Below are positions 7,690 to 15,832 of a stretch of DNA of 35,546 bases, piece by piece. Both the position numbers and the translations under genes were made by a program. Source of the stretch: a virus. A model generated the notes under the pieces. It ran no database searches. It was not told the DNA's origin and saw nothing but the letters and a program-made list of their open reading frames with translations. The DNA is taken from positions 1 through 35,546 of IMG/VR virus record IMGVR_UViG_3300035183_000767, one strand, 5' to 3'. Within the stretch, counting starts at the first letter, position 1, and each line of letters opens with the position of its first letter.

Positions 7690-7701
7690 ACAAAATACAA
7701 T
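7673..7701 (+). promoter_or_regulatory. Promoter for scaffold and major coat genes
   Basis: TTGACA (7673-7678) and TACAAT (7696-7701) are separated by 17 bases, placed directly before the genes that need the highest expression. It is one of the few promoters here with a true 5' leader, about 40 bases. Confidence 0.8.
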
Positions 7702-7748
7702 TCTCAAATAGGAGAGGACGACCCTTGCCGCAACGGGTCTGAGAGATA
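7702..7748 (+). promoter_or_regulatory. Structured leader of the scaffold/coat transcript
   Basis: An outer stem TCTCA (7702-7706) with TGAGA (7740-7744) encloses an AGGAGAGG ribosome site (7710-7717) and an inner hairpin GACCCTTG (7720-7727) with CAA-C-GGGTC (7731-7739, one bulged C). The ribosome site is about 30 bases from the ATG at 7748 in linear distance, but the hairpin would bring it close. A stabilising 5' hairpin with looped-out spacer is the likely role. Confidence 0.5.
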
Positions 7749-8425
7749 TGGCTGATATAGATCAGGCAACGCCACCTGAAAACACACAAGATCTTTCTTT
7801 TGAGGAGAATAATACTCCTGTTGAAAATGTCTCTTTTGATACGGATACACAGACGCAACCTTTAGAAGAGGAACAGAATGTGTCTAAAATGGAAGAGCCT
7901 CAACAGGAGAAAAAGATTTCTCGAGCGGAGAAGAGAATAAAGCAGATCTTGGAGAAGAAAGATACACCCGTTGCAGATGATTACATTGAGCTTGAAGAAG
8001 ATGTCTTTAAGCAGACGATTCAAAGAGAAGTGCAAAAAGCAATCGAGCTGGATCGAGCTAAACAGGCATATGTTCAGAAAGCTCAAGAACATCAGCAGGA
8101 TATTGAACAGATTCAACGAACAGGCTTGCCTAAGGCAATTGAGGATCTTGCGACGAAGCAATATTATTCTGTAAATTTTCAGCATGATCCTTTTACGGGC
8201 AAAGATGTATTTGTGCCTGTAGTAAAATTCTCTGAGATCGTGAAGGATATTCAGGATAAGCTTACTCTTGCGGCAGCGGAATTTGCTAAAAGTGGGCAGG
8301 AGTATAGAAGACAGGTCGAGAACCTATCAGCCATCTCTCCCACTGCCAAAGAGTCCTCTTCTTCCATAGTCAGTGAGGATACAACTGATTTTAAAGCTTT
8401 TGAGAAAGCTTACTCCAAACGCTAA
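7748..8425 (+). CDS. Scaffolding protein (putative)
   Basis: The gene lies directly upstream of the major coat gene, where P22-like phages encode the scaffold that guides procapsid assembly and is then released. The product is 225 aa, very acidic in the first 60 residues, helical and charged in the middle (EKRIKQILEKK, QTIQREVQKAIELDRAKQAYVQKAQEHQQ over two helices), and ends with a short basic segment AFEKAYSKR, which in scaffolds often contacts the coat protein. No sequence motif proves this; the call rests on position and composition. Confidence 0.75.
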   Translation: MADIDQATPPENTQDLSFEENNTPVENVSFDTDTQTQPLEEEQNVSKMEEPQQEKKISRAEKRIKQILEKKDTPVADDYIELEEDVFKQTIQREVQKAIELDRAKQAYVQKAQEHQQDIEQIQRTGLPKAIEDLATKQYYSVNFQHDPFTGKDVFVPVVKFSEIVKDIQDKLTLAAAEFAKSGQEYRRQVENLSAISPTAKESSSSIVSEDTTDFKAFEKAYSKR

Positions 8426-8470
8426 CCTCCTTATAAGAAAGCTCTTGTGGGCTTGAAAGGAGGTGAAAAT

Positions 8471-9703
8471 ATGGCGAATACATATACACAGACTCAGAAA
8501 GTCGCAAATGTTTTTCTTCTACTTCTTAAGAATTCTCTGGTAATGGGTAAATTGGTCAATACTTCTTTTGATCAAGAGTGGAGTAAAGAAGAAGTTGCGA
8601 TAGGCGACACTGTGAAAGTGCGACGTCCTCCTGAGTTTACGGTGAGAACTGGGGCTACTGCATCAGCGCAAGATGTCAATGTTGGTTCAGTTTCAATCAC
8701 TATTGACAAGCAGCGGGGCGTAGATGTTCAGTTGACATCCAAAGAGAAAACATTGGATGTTGATAAGCTGCTTGAGAATCAAATCCTTAAAGCAAAAGCA
8801 GCAGCTCTTGCTCAACAGATTGATGCTGATGTCATTGATACAGCTTTGGGCTTTCCTCATTGGGTAGGTACACCAGGGCAAACGATCAATTCGTTCTCTG
8901 ATTTTGCCATTGGTCCTCAACGCATGGATGAATTGGCAATTCCTAATGACAGCAGGTATGCCGTTTTAGCTCCCGCTGATTATTGGGCTTTGGCTGCGAA
9001 CTTTACTTCACTTGCAGCTTCTGACACCACTGTGCGCACAGCACTAGAGAAGGCAAAACTTCCTATGGTTGGGAATGTAGAGGTTTACATGTCTCAAAAC
9101 GTCAAAAACGTTACTACAGGGACACGAACCAACGGCACGATCAGCGGTGCAAATCAGAACGTAACGTACGATGCGGTAAAGTCAACCTACACACAGACAC
9201 TCAATGTCTCAGGTGTTGGGGCTAACGCAACGATCAAGCGGGGCGAGGTCTTTACCATTGCCAACGTCAACGCAGTCAATCCTAGATCCAAAGCCGATCT
9301 TGGTTATCTGCAGCACTTCGTTGTGCTTGCTGACGCAACCGCTGATGGGACGGGCAACGTTACGTTGACGATTGCCAACCCAATTATCACTTCAGGAGCA
9401 TACCAGACTGTAACAGCCGCTCCCGCAAACGGAGCAGCCGTTACCTGGATTGGTAGTGCCAGTACTTCCTACAGGCAAAACTTCCTTTTCCACAGGGAAG
9501 CAATTGCTTTGGTTGGTGCAAGACTGGCAGAGCCAAAGACTGGGGTGTACTCCTATGCAACTGATCCTGATACAGGGATCACAGTTCGCTATTGGGAGTC
9601 ATCTGATGTTGTCAACGACACTCATTTAGCTCGCTGTGATGTGCTTTATGGTGTCAAGTTGATTGATAGTAGACTCGGCATCAGATTAAGCGGTACACCA
9701 TAA
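8471..9703 (+). CDS. Major capsid protein, P22 coat (gp5) type
   Basis: The 410-residue product builds the icosahedral head. The start is ATG 8471, behind a near-perfect AAAGGAGGTG; an in-frame GTG upstream lies before this site and is rejected. The N-terminal region, with a helix then SFDQEWSKEEVAIGDTVKVRRP and VDVQLTSKEKTLDV, is typical of P22-type coat proteins. An inserted domain around residues 210-330, rich in Val, Thr and Asn, matches the accessory domain of that family. GC content is clearly higher than in neighbours (about 52% at 9121-9180), as expected for a heavily expressed gene. Confidence 0.9.
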   Translation: MANTYTQTQKVANVFLLLLKNSLVMGKLVNTSFDQEWSKEEVAIGDTVKVRRPPEFTVRTGATASAQDVNVGSVSITIDKQRGVDVQLTSKEKTLDVDKLLENQILKAKAAALAQQIDADVIDTALGFPHWVGTPGQTINSFSDFAIGPQRMDELAIPNDSRYAVLAPADYWALAANFTSLAASDTTVRTALEKAKLPMVGNVEVYMSQNVKNVTTGTRTNGTISGANQNVTYDAVKSTYTQTLNVSGVGANATIKRGEVFTIANVNAVNPRSKADLGYLQHFVVLADATADGTGNVTLTIANPIITSGAYQTVTAAPANGAAVTWIGSASTSYRQNFLFHREAIALVGARLAEPKTGVYSYATDPDTGITVRYWESSDVVNDTHLARCDVLYGVKLIDSRLGIRLSGTP

Positions 9704-9721
9704 TGACCGCTTGAGGAGAGG

Positions 9722-10060
9722 GTGAGTTCACCTTCTTCTCCTAGCAGGCAAGTATTTTTGTCTGCTAGCAGAAGTATGAGTGATATTTTGAAGGCGGAAA
9801 GAGAGATTTTTAATCAGGTTTTTGCTATTGATAAGTTAAGGGTTTCCTCGTTTACAGGTGAGATGGCATTAAGAATTGATGAGGCGGATGCAAATACAAT
9901 ATATATTGGTAAAGCAAAAGTGGGATCCTCGTCTTCTTCACCTTTATGGCAGATTCAAAAAATTGTTGTTTCAGGAACAGTAACAAATTTTTTATGGGCA
10001 GATGGAGATATGAATTTCGATAATATTTGGGATGATAGAACAACCATATCTTATTATTAA
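9722..10060 (+). CDS. Small structural protein, 112 aa
   Basis: The start is GTG 9722, behind GAGGAG; ATG 9776 is an alternative without a clear ribosome site. The C-terminal block (YIGKAKVGSSSSSPLWQI, then NFLWADGDMNFDNIWDDR) looks like a compact beta protein, and its position straight after the coat gene fits a head decoration or head-tail protein. Function is not established from sequence alone. Confidence 0.65.
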   Translation: MSSPSSPSRQVFLSASRSMSDILKAEREIFNQVFAIDKLRVSSFTGEMALRIDEADANTIYIGKAKVGSSSSSPLWQIQKIVVSGTVTNFLWADGDMNFDNIWDDRTTISYY

Positions 10061-10112
10061 ATGGGTATTGCAAATGTTTTTTTAAATATTATAATAAAGG
10101 AGGTGAGATAAA

Positions 10113-10595
10113 ATGGCTAGTTTTAAAGAAATAAAATTAACTCAGGGCAAAACAGCAATAGTTGATGCGGAAGATTTTGACTTCCTAAATCAATTTAAGT
10201 GGTATTATCATAATGGTTATGCTAGAGCGAAAATTGGGGGGAAACAAATACTTATGCATAGGTTGCTTTTACAAGCTGGTCCTAACGATATATTGGACCA
10301 TATAAACGGAAATGGATTAGATAATAGAAAGGAAAATTTGCGTTTTGCGAACAAAACTTTTAATAAAGCAAATGAGAAGTTAAGGGGTGATAACAAAACG
10401 GGTTTTAAGGGTGTTTATATGAAAAAGGATTCGCCCTATAGACATAAGAAATGGGCGGCAAAAATAGGTTTTATGGGACATCAAATACATATTGGATACT
10501 TTTACAACAAGGAAGAAGCCGCAAGGGCATATAATGAAATGGCGAGAAAACTTTTTGGTGAATTTGCGTTATTAAATCAAATAGAAAGGGGGTAG
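10113..10595 (+). mobile_element. HNH homing endonuclease with AP2 DNA-binding domain
   Basis: The 160-aa protein has an HNH_3-type nuclease half (MHRLLL, then ILDHINGNGLDNRKENLR) and a C-terminal AP2 domain (GFKGVY, WAAKIGFMGHQIHIGYF, EEAARAYNEMARKLFG). This is the standard form of free-standing phage homing endonucleases that cut intron- or gene-lacking alleles and spread by repair. It has a strong AAAGGAGGTGAG ribosome site. It sits exactly between the 112-aa gene and the start of the next structural gene and shares that gene's reading frame, its TAG being six bases before the apparent AUC start at 10602. Both begin with the residues ASF after the start. Confidence 0.92.
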
Positions 10596-10601
10596 AGTAA
10601 C

Positions 10602-11159
10602 ATCGCATCTTTTACTTGGACTGCACAACTAACAACTGGAACGCTCACAATCGGAGCAACTGATAAGGTTGGGTTTTATGGCACAAACTTTGGAGATGCT
10701 ATTACTGTCAACTCCTATCAGGACTCAACTCATATTGAAAATTCTTCTGGAACGCATCAGTGCACTACTAATCACGTCCATAATACTAAATATTTGACAT
10801 CAACAACTGTCTCAATAGATGGGGGTGCTTCGCAAACTCTTGGCGCAACAGTCCCAACCACAGCACAATGTCCACTCAAGATTAACTTTTCTCACACTTC
10901 AGCCGTTGCTACATCTGCTGGAAAATTCTGGGCTGATAATGGAAGCGATACGGCAACCGCACCAACTGATGTGGACTTCAAGGCTGGGGAACAGTCAAAC
11001 ACTAGCTGGACATCTGCCGCACCTAAAGCGAATGCTGTTGCTCTTGCCAATCAAGCATCGGCAACATCGCATGATTTTTATATCTTTTGCTCGGCATCGC
11101 CAACCGCAGTTGGAGACAAGACAGCGTTTAGATTGGGAATTGAGTTGACCTATCAATAA
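10602..11159 (+). CDS. Structural beta protein, 185 aa, with apparent AUC start
   Basis: The frame is open from directly after the HNH stop (TAG 10593-10595) to 11159 with no ATG, GTG or TTG before 10794. An AAAGGGGG ribosome site at 10585-10592 sits 9 bases before an ATC codon at 10602, giving (Ile/Met)ASFTWTAQLTTGTLTIGATDKVG. Reading from here gives a continuous Thr/Ser/Gly-rich beta protein; a TTG start at 10794 would discard a third of it. The AUC start may be genuine, a G-to-C sequencing error, or damage done by the homing gene. The product is probably a virion surface or tail protein. Family unknown. Confidence 0.65.
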   Translation: MASFTWTAQLTTGTLTIGATDKVGFYGTNFGDAITVNSYQDSTHIENSSGTHQCTTNHVHNTKYLTSTTVSIDGGASQTLGATVPTTAQCPLKINFSHTSAVATSAGKFWADNGSDTATAPTDVDFKAGEQSNTSWTSAAPKANAVALANQASATSHDFYIFCSASPTAVGDKTAFRLGIELTYQ

Positions 11160-11160
11160 T

Positions 11161-11364
11161 ATGGAAAAAGAAAAAGTTTATACAATCAAAGAAATCTTAG
11201 ATTTGGTTGGGGCTGATAAAAAGTATTATCAGATGGCTGGTAAGGGATTGAATGTCGGTGGTATTAATGTAGCGGATCTTGAAGAAAGTATCAAAATTCC
11301 TGAAAGCGCTGAAAAGTTAGTTATTTTTGCACCTGAATTAGATCCTATTGAAATAGATCTTTAG
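11161..11364 (+). CDS. Hypothetical protein, 67 aa
   Basis: The ATG is two bases after the previous stop, so translation is probably by re-initiation. The product has a DNA-binding-like start (YTIKEILDLVGADKKYYQMAGKG) but no full HTH can be shown, and an acidic C terminus. No family is recognised. It lies within the virion gene block. Confidence 0.6.
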   Translation: MEKEKVYTIKEILDLVGADKKYYQMAGKGLNVGGINVADLEESIKIPESAEKLVIFAPELDPIEIDL

Positions 11365-11388
11365 TCTTGGTGATGAACCAATGATGAT

Positions 11389-11835
11389 ATGAGTAAAATA
11401 GTGAGTCGATGGCTCGCTTCGCTAAGTGATGGAAGCGTTGCTATTGAAGGCAGATATCCATTTGAAGAAATACCTAACGAACCCTCGTCCTGGCAGAGGC
11501 TTCTTTTGCATTTAGCCAAAAACAAACTTCAGATTACAGGACTTCGCATTCAGATTGAGAAAGAGGGAGAGCCTGTTAGAACTTTCAATCTTCCCTCAAA
11601 ATCTCCTAAACAGAAATGGGCTGATCTAAAACCTCTAATTCCTATTGGTTTTAATTATTTTCGACGTGTTCAAAGGAGTATGGAGCCAGTAGATGGTGAT
11701 TTTGGTAATTTGAGGCTTGGAAATGAGTATCACTTTATTGAAATTCACGCAATTTATGATGATTTTACTCTCGTTTTAATAGTTGATGAAAATACGGGAA
11801 ATGAAAGCTGGAGTTTAGTTTTGGAAAGGGGGTGA
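11389..11835 (+). CDS. Hypothetical virion protein, 148 aa
   Basis: The product has charged and aromatic segments (RLLLHLAKNKLQITGLRIQIEKEG; PLIPIGFNYFRRVQRSM) and a beta-rich C terminus (YHFIEIHAIYDDFTLVLIVDE). No family is recognised. It lies between two beta-rich structural genes, with its end overlapping the AAAGGGGGTGA ribosome site of the next gene. Confidence 0.65.
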   Translation: MSKIVSRWLASLSDGSVAIEGRYPFEEIPNEPSSWQRLLLHLAKNKLQITGLRIQIEKEGEPVRTFNLPSKSPKQKWADLKPLIPIGFNYFRRVQRSMEPVDGDFGNLRLGNEYHFIEIHAIYDDFTLVLIVDENTGNESWSLVLERG

Positions 11836-11839
11836 TAGT

Positions 11840-12265
11840 ATGGCGACAACAACAAATAGATATTTATGTTACCCCGCTGCTGCGGCGGGAGTTAGCCGTG
11901 CTTCATCTGGTTCAGCTTGGACAAACAGTGCTTGGACTGAAGTTGTACCTGCAAATACAATTACTAGCACATTTTATATTGCTGGTATTACTTGGATGTG
12001 GTGGACGCCTTTGGCAGCGGCTGATACCACTTATGAGATAGAGTTAGCTTTGGGAATAGGGAATGCTGGTTTTGAAACCGAAATTATAGTTATTCCGGCA
12101 AGTGTAAGAGCTGATACTTTGGTGGGACATATGCCAACGAACATAGTGATATTGCCAGAGCCGAGACAGGTGGCGGCAAATACAAGAGTGGCCGTGAGCC
12201 TTCGCTATGGAACAGCGGCTTCGGTAACTGTTACTGCTATTAAAATTCTTTATCAGATAGCGTAA
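11840..12265 (+). CDS. Beta-sandwich virion protein, paralogue of the next gene's N-terminal domain, 141 aa
   Basis: The protein is rich in Ala, Thr and aromatic residues. Its C-terminal half (VRADTLVGHMPTNIVILPEP, then AANTRVAVSLRYGT and TAIKILYQIA) aligns clearly with residues about 85-135 of the 847-aa protein that follows (VRPDTTTYGHYLPP, RVWLPEP, PANTRIAVRV, NGIKLIYEE). The pair looks like a gene duplication. Position suggests a tail, fibre or capsid-surface component. It has a good AAAGGGGGTGA ribosome site. Confidence 0.7.
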   Translation: MATTTNRYLCYPAAAAGVSRASSGSAWTNSAWTEVVPANTITSTFYIAGITWMWWTPLAAADTTYEIELALGIGNAGFETEIIVIPASVRADTLVGHMPTNIVILPEPRQVAANTRVAVSLRYGTAASVTVTAIKILYQIA

Positions 12266-12269
12266 TTAT

Positions 12270-14813
12270 ATGGCAAATATTAAAAGTGTACCAACGCAAT
12301 CAGCAGGTGTTAGTGCTAGTTCTACCACAACAGCGTGGTCTTTTGGGTCGTGGGTTCAAATCACATCAGGATTATCTGTTGTATTAAAAGTAATCGGTAT
12401 TCAGTTTCAGGAAAGTCAAAATAATCCCGCTGTTGACACTACGATAGAGAGGCTTTTTGAGATAGGGATTGGCGCTTCTGGTTCAGAGGTTACTAAACTC
12501 CAAATACCCAGTTCGGTGAGACCAGATACTACTACCTATGGACACTATTTGCCTCCAGTTAACAGAGTTTGGCTTCCAGAGCCTTATTTTATTCCAGCAA
12601 ACACGAGAATAGCAGTAAGGGTAACAGACAGTACTACGACAGCCGTTACTTACAATGGAATTAAGTTAATTTATGAGGAAGATTTACCACCTAGTGTTAT
12701 TCTTAATTCTCCAAATGATAATGCAATAACTGGTACTACCCCAACCTTTGATTTTACGGGAACAGATCCAAATGGAGATGACGTGGAGTATGAGATACAA
12801 ATATCAAATGATAGTAATTTTACTACTTCTATTACAAACACCATATCCGCAGGGGGAAACGATTTTAGGTGGTATTACAATGCTCTTTATTTTACCAACT
12901 CACAACCCGATATTGGATGGGGATATGGGGATAGTACCTATCAGGCAAACCATTCGGGATTACGATTTACAAATGTTACAATTCCTCAGGGACGTGCAAT
13001 TGTTAGTGCAAGGATTGACGTTGTAGCCTCTCAGAGCAAATCAACCAATGCAATAGCTCGAATTTATGGTGTAAATGCCGATAATGCCGCAGCCCCAACA
13101 ACTTACTCAGAAGCAGAAAATGCACCCCTAACTAGTGCTTACGTAGATTGGAGTAATCTGCCTTCATGGATCAATGATTCTACTCAATCAACACCCGAGA
13201 TAAAAGCAGTGGTGCAAGAGATAGTAAATAGAAGCGGTTGGTCAAGCGGTAACGCAATGACAATTTATATTAAAGATAACGGAACTGAACAAGTTCCTGG
13301 CACAGAACGTAAATTTTGGGCATATGATGGTAATGCATCTAAAGTTGCGAGTCTTGTGGTTGAGTATGCAACAGGAAACCAGTTTTATAGTAAGAACTCA
13401 GGAATAGATGGGGGTTTTGTCAATCCAAATAATCAACAAGATACAAATCCATTTACTTCAGGAAATAATATACAATATACAATTCAATCGCCCCTGTCTG
13501 ATTCAACTACTTATTATTGGCGAGTTAGAGCCAAAGACCCATCAGGAAGTAATACTTGGGGAACGTGGAGCGCTACAAGGAGTTTTACAGTACAGGCGGG
13601 GACAACTACCTCAGACAATCGTTCAGCAAGAACAAAAGGTTACGCTACTACCGCTGATAATCGTTCTGCTAGAACTAAAGGAGTTGCTACTACCTCAGAT
13701 ACAAGATCTGCTAGAACTAAAGGAGTTGCAATTTCTTCTGATACAAGATCTGCTCATACTAAAGGAGTTGCCACAACTTTTGATAATAGGAATGCGAGAA
13801 CAAAAGGGATGGTGACAACCTCTGACACAAGAGGGGCTCGTACTAAAGGAATAGCTACAACCTCTGATACAAGATTTGCTCGAATTAAGGGAGTTGCCAC
13901 AATATCGGATAATCGTTCAGCCAAAACTAAAGGCGGAATAATAGTAACAGATAATCGTTTGGCAAGAATAAAAGGTGTATCAACAGCAGTAGATAATCGT
14001 TCTGCCAGAATAAAAGGAGTAGATACAATCTCAAATACAAGAAATGCAAGAACGAAAGGGATTGCTAGTACATCGGATACAAGATCTGCAAGGATAAAAG
14101 GAGTTGCTACAACTTCTGATATAAGGAATGCAAGGATTAAGGGTTATCTTGTTACATCAGATACCAGAAACGCCAGAACAAAAGGTGTAGCTACTATCTC
14201 TGATACCAGAAATGTAAGGATTAGAGGTGTTGCTACGACACAAGATATAAGAGGAGCAAGAATCAAAGGGATTGCTACTACTTCAGATACTAGGGGGGCA
14301 CGAACAGTTGGGAGTAGTGCTGTTGTGTCTGATTCTCGTTCAGCGAGAATTAAAGGGATTGCGGTGGCTTTGGACAATCGTTCAGCAAGAACAAAAGGTT
14401 ATGCTACAAACTCTGATAATCGTTTGGCAAGAACTAGAGGAGTATCAACGATTTCTGACACAAGAAATGTCAGAATTAAAGGAATAGCAACAACTATCGA
14501 TACAAGATCTGCAAGAACTAAGGGACTGGATATTGCTGGAGACACTAGAAACGCAAGAACTAAGGGTTATTTTACAACCTTAGATACTAGAGATGCTAGG
14601 ATAAAGGGTAAATTAACAATATCAGATACTAAAGACGCACACATTAAGGGAGAGGAGACAATTTCAGATACAAGAGGGGCAAGGATTAAAGGAGCAATAG
14701 CAAGTTATAGAAATGCAAAAGTAAAAGGTCCTGTGGTTACTTATCCTAAATTTATTTTTGTGGATGGAGACTTAGCTATACATTTATTTGGTAAGTTTTA
14801 TATGAAGATATAG
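12270..14813 (+). CDS. Large surface protein: beta domain, fibronectin-like domain, 27 basic 14-aa repeats
   Basis: Domain order in 847 aa: residues 1-135, a beta domain paralogous to the preceding gene; about 140-200 and 385-440, parts resembling a fibronectin III or Ig-like fold (PPSVILNSPNDNAITGTTPTFDFTG; STTYYWRVRAKDPSGSNTWGTWS) around a jelly-roll-like insert; 444-820, twenty-seven tandem 14-residue repeats; and a short C-terminal tail. The repeats carry two Arg and one Lys against one Asp, so the rod is strongly basic. A fibre or surface adhesin is the likely role, with the repeat rod acting as a spacer or as a binder of acidic polymers. No enzymatic motif is visible. Confidence 0.75.
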   Translation: MANIKSVPTQSAGVSASSTTTAWSFGSWVQITSGLSVVLKVIGIQFQESQNNPAVDTTIERLFEIGIGASGSEVTKLQIPSSVRPDTTTYGHYLPPVNRVWLPEPYFIPANTRIAVRVTDSTTTAVTYNGIKLIYEEDLPPSVILNSPNDNAITGTTPTFDFTGTDPNGDDVEYEIQISNDSNFTTSITNTISAGGNDFRWYYNALYFTNSQPDIGWGYGDSTYQANHSGLRFTNVTIPQGRAIVSARIDVVASQSKSTNAIARIYGVNADNAAAPTTYSEAENAPLTSAYVDWSNLPSWINDSTQSTPEIKAVVQEIVNRSGWSSGNAMTIYIKDNGTEQVPGTERKFWAYDGNASKVASLVVEYATGNQFYSKNSGIDGGFVNPNNQQDTNPFTSGNNIQYTIQSPLSDSTTYYWRVRAKDPSGSNTWGTWSATRSFTVQAGTTTSDNRSARTKGYATTADNRSARTKGVATTSDTRSARTKGVAISSDTRSAHTKGVATTFDNRNARTKGMVTTSDTRGARTKGIATTSDTRFARIKGVATISDNRSAKTKGGIIVTDNRLARIKGVSTAVDNRSARIKGVDTISNTRNARTKGIASTSDTRSARIKGVATTSDIRNARIKGYLVTSDTRNARTKGVATISDTRNVRIRGVATTQDIRGARIKGIATTSDTRGARTVGSSAVVSDSRSARIKGIAVALDNRSARTKGYATNSDNRLARTRGVSTISDTRNVRIKGIATTIDTRSARTKGLDIAGDTRNARTKGYFTTLDTRDARIKGKLTISDTKDAHIKGEETISDTRGARIKGAIASYRNAKVKGPVVTYPKFIFVDGDLAIHLFGKFYMKI
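13599..14729 (+). repeat. 27 tandem 42-bp (14-residue) repeats
   Basis: The consensus unit is V-A-T-T-S-D-T-R-S-A-R-(T/I)-K-G. Units are 14 residues except the 18th (15) and the last (12). Asp6, Arg8, Ala10, Arg11, Lys13 and Gly14 are nearly invariant, while residues 1-5 and 9 vary. The DNA copies have diverged at synonymous sites, so the array is old or under protein-level selection rather than freshly expanded. Confidence 0.95.
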
Positions 14814-14860
14814 TAAGGAAAAGTTATGTATAAAATCTCCAAAAACTATTAAATTTTTAT

Positions 14861-15334
14861 TTAGAATGATCGAAAAAGTTGTACAGCGTAGGTATCATCC
14901 GTTTGAATACAGGAATTTGTATAGTTATCTTTGAGATTGGCAGCGTGAGAAGCGCTTTTGAGCCAGGCATCGAGGACTGCTGTTTCATCCGTGTAGCCTC
15001 TAGCAAGGTTCTCCGCATATTTGCTGTATCGGGAGGGTAATCGATTTAGCCAGCCGTTGTGACTCCAGTCTTTTTTGATTTCAGGAAGCCTCATGCGGGC
15101 TAGAATACAGAGTTCTTCATCTTTGATATATGGTGTAAGGTTGTTTGCTATCCTCCAATCCTGCACGGTGTCCCATAGTTTATCCTCATTTAGTGTGTCA
15201 AGTTTAATAAATACTACTTTCTTTTCTTTCAAAGAAGAGTTGAGTGATCGTATATAAAATACAAAAAGCACATTAATTAAAAAACTACAGCAGAATAGTA
15301 ATGCTATTATTATTTTTGTAATTTGTTTTATCAT
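14861..15334 (-). CDS. Secreted or membrane-anchored CAP/SCP-domain protein
   Basis: The 157-aa product has one N-terminal membrane segment (residues 8-28) and a CAP-superfamily domain: NGWLNRL, AENLARGY, AVLDAWLKSASHAANL, YAVQLF. The classical CAP residues are visible as His92, Glu108 and His130. The bacterial family is extracellular, with roles from lipid or glycan binding to proteolysis still debated. It is encoded opposite to the surrounding late genes with its own -10 (TATAAT, 15341-15346) six bases before the ATG. That is typical of a moron-type cargo gene, which may alter the infected cell surface or block superinfection. Confidence 0.85.
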   Translation of the reverse strand: MIKQITKIIIALLFCCSFLINVLFVFYIRSLNSSLKEKKVVFIKLDTLNEDKLWDTVQDWRIANNLTPYIKDEELCILARMRLPEIKKDWSHNGWLNRLPSRYSKYAENLARGYTDETAVLDAWLKSASHAANLKDNYTNSCIQTDDTYAVQLFRSF

Positions 15335-15340
15335 GTTTAC

Positions 15341-15381
15341 ATTATACTATATCTTGTCAATTACTATGATTTTGTTATAAT
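15341..15381. promoter_or_regulatory. Overlapping divergent promoters between the CAP gene and the 116-aa gene
   Basis: On the plus strand, TTGTCA (15354-15359), a 16-base spacer and TATAAT (15376-15381) lead to ATG 15388 six bases later. On the minus strand, TATAAT (15341-15346) lies six bases before the CAP gene ATG, without a good -35. Both transcripts would be leaderless. The two promoters overlap, so they may compete. Confidence 0.7.
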
Positions 15382-15387
15382 TGGGTT

Positions 15388-15738
15388 ATGGGTATTCCCA
15401 ATCTTATCATTCTCATTCGCAAGTCTGTAGTTGGCGATAGCGGTTATGGAGCATTTGATGAGGATTTTGAGCTTCCCACTCCTTTTCCACAGCGTGATTT
15501 TAGTACTCCTGCTAATTTTGGTTTTGAAAAAGAAGGACGATATTTTCAAACTCCGCAGGAGTACTTAAATTACAAGAAACAGCAAAGGGGTGGGGATGAT
15601 CATGTTCAATTTGATAAAGAGGCAAAACGGGTAACGGAGGAATTAAGCGGAAGCGATACCAAAAACAATAGGAAAATAACTAGTCTTGAGGAATTAAAAC
15701 TAGAGATCATGCGAATTTTGGACAGAATACCATCTTGA
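15388..15738 (+). CDS. Hypothetical protein, 116 aa
   Basis: The gene starts six bases after a TATAAT box. The product has a hydrophobic start (MGIPNLIILIRKSVVG), a Phe/Pro-rich middle (DFELPTPFPQRDF, YFQTPQEYLNYKKQQRGG) and a charged helical end (SLEELKLEIMRILDRI). No family is recognised. It comes before the ejection-protein genes and carries its own promoter. Confidence 0.7.
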   Translation: MGIPNLIILIRKSVVGDSGYGAFDEDFELPTPFPQRDFSTPANFGFEKEGRYFQTPQEYLNYKKQQRGGDDHVQFDKEAKRVTEELSGSDTKNNRKITSLEELKLEIMRILDRIPS

Positions 15739-15762
15739 TTTTGTTTTGGGCATTGGTATAAT
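15735..15762 (+). promoter_or_regulatory. Promoter of a short leader RNA before the ejection-protein genes
   Basis: TTGATT (15735-15740), a 16-base spacer and TATAAT (15757-15762). The RNA would start near 15770, form a hairpin (15777-15783 with 15788-15794) and meet a terminator at 15801-15825, just before the next gene. Confidence 0.75.
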
Positions 15763-15800
15763 AAAAGAGATCTTTTTCTGTTTTTGGAAACAGAATGAAA

Positions 15801-15825
15801 GACGCAAGAAATTTGCGTCTTTTTT
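15801..15825 (+). terminator. Leader terminator abutting the next start codon
   Basis: Stem GACGCAA (15801-15807) with TTGCGTC (15813-15819), followed by six T (15820-15825). It lies between a promoter and the 43-aa gene it should serve, so downstream expression needs readthrough or antitermination. The same plan recurs at 24189-24281. Confidence 0.85.
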
Positions 15826-15832
15826 ATGATTT

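Noticed and set aside
10068-10095. Promoter (TTGCAA-16-TATAAT) before the HNH-AP2 gene
   Set aside because: The predicted start falls inside the ribosome binding site, which would remove it from the transcript. It is probably chance AT-rich sequence.
13599-14729. CRISPR-like array
   Set aside because: The 42-bp periodicity is continuous protein coding with no unique spacers, and the units differ at synonymous sites.
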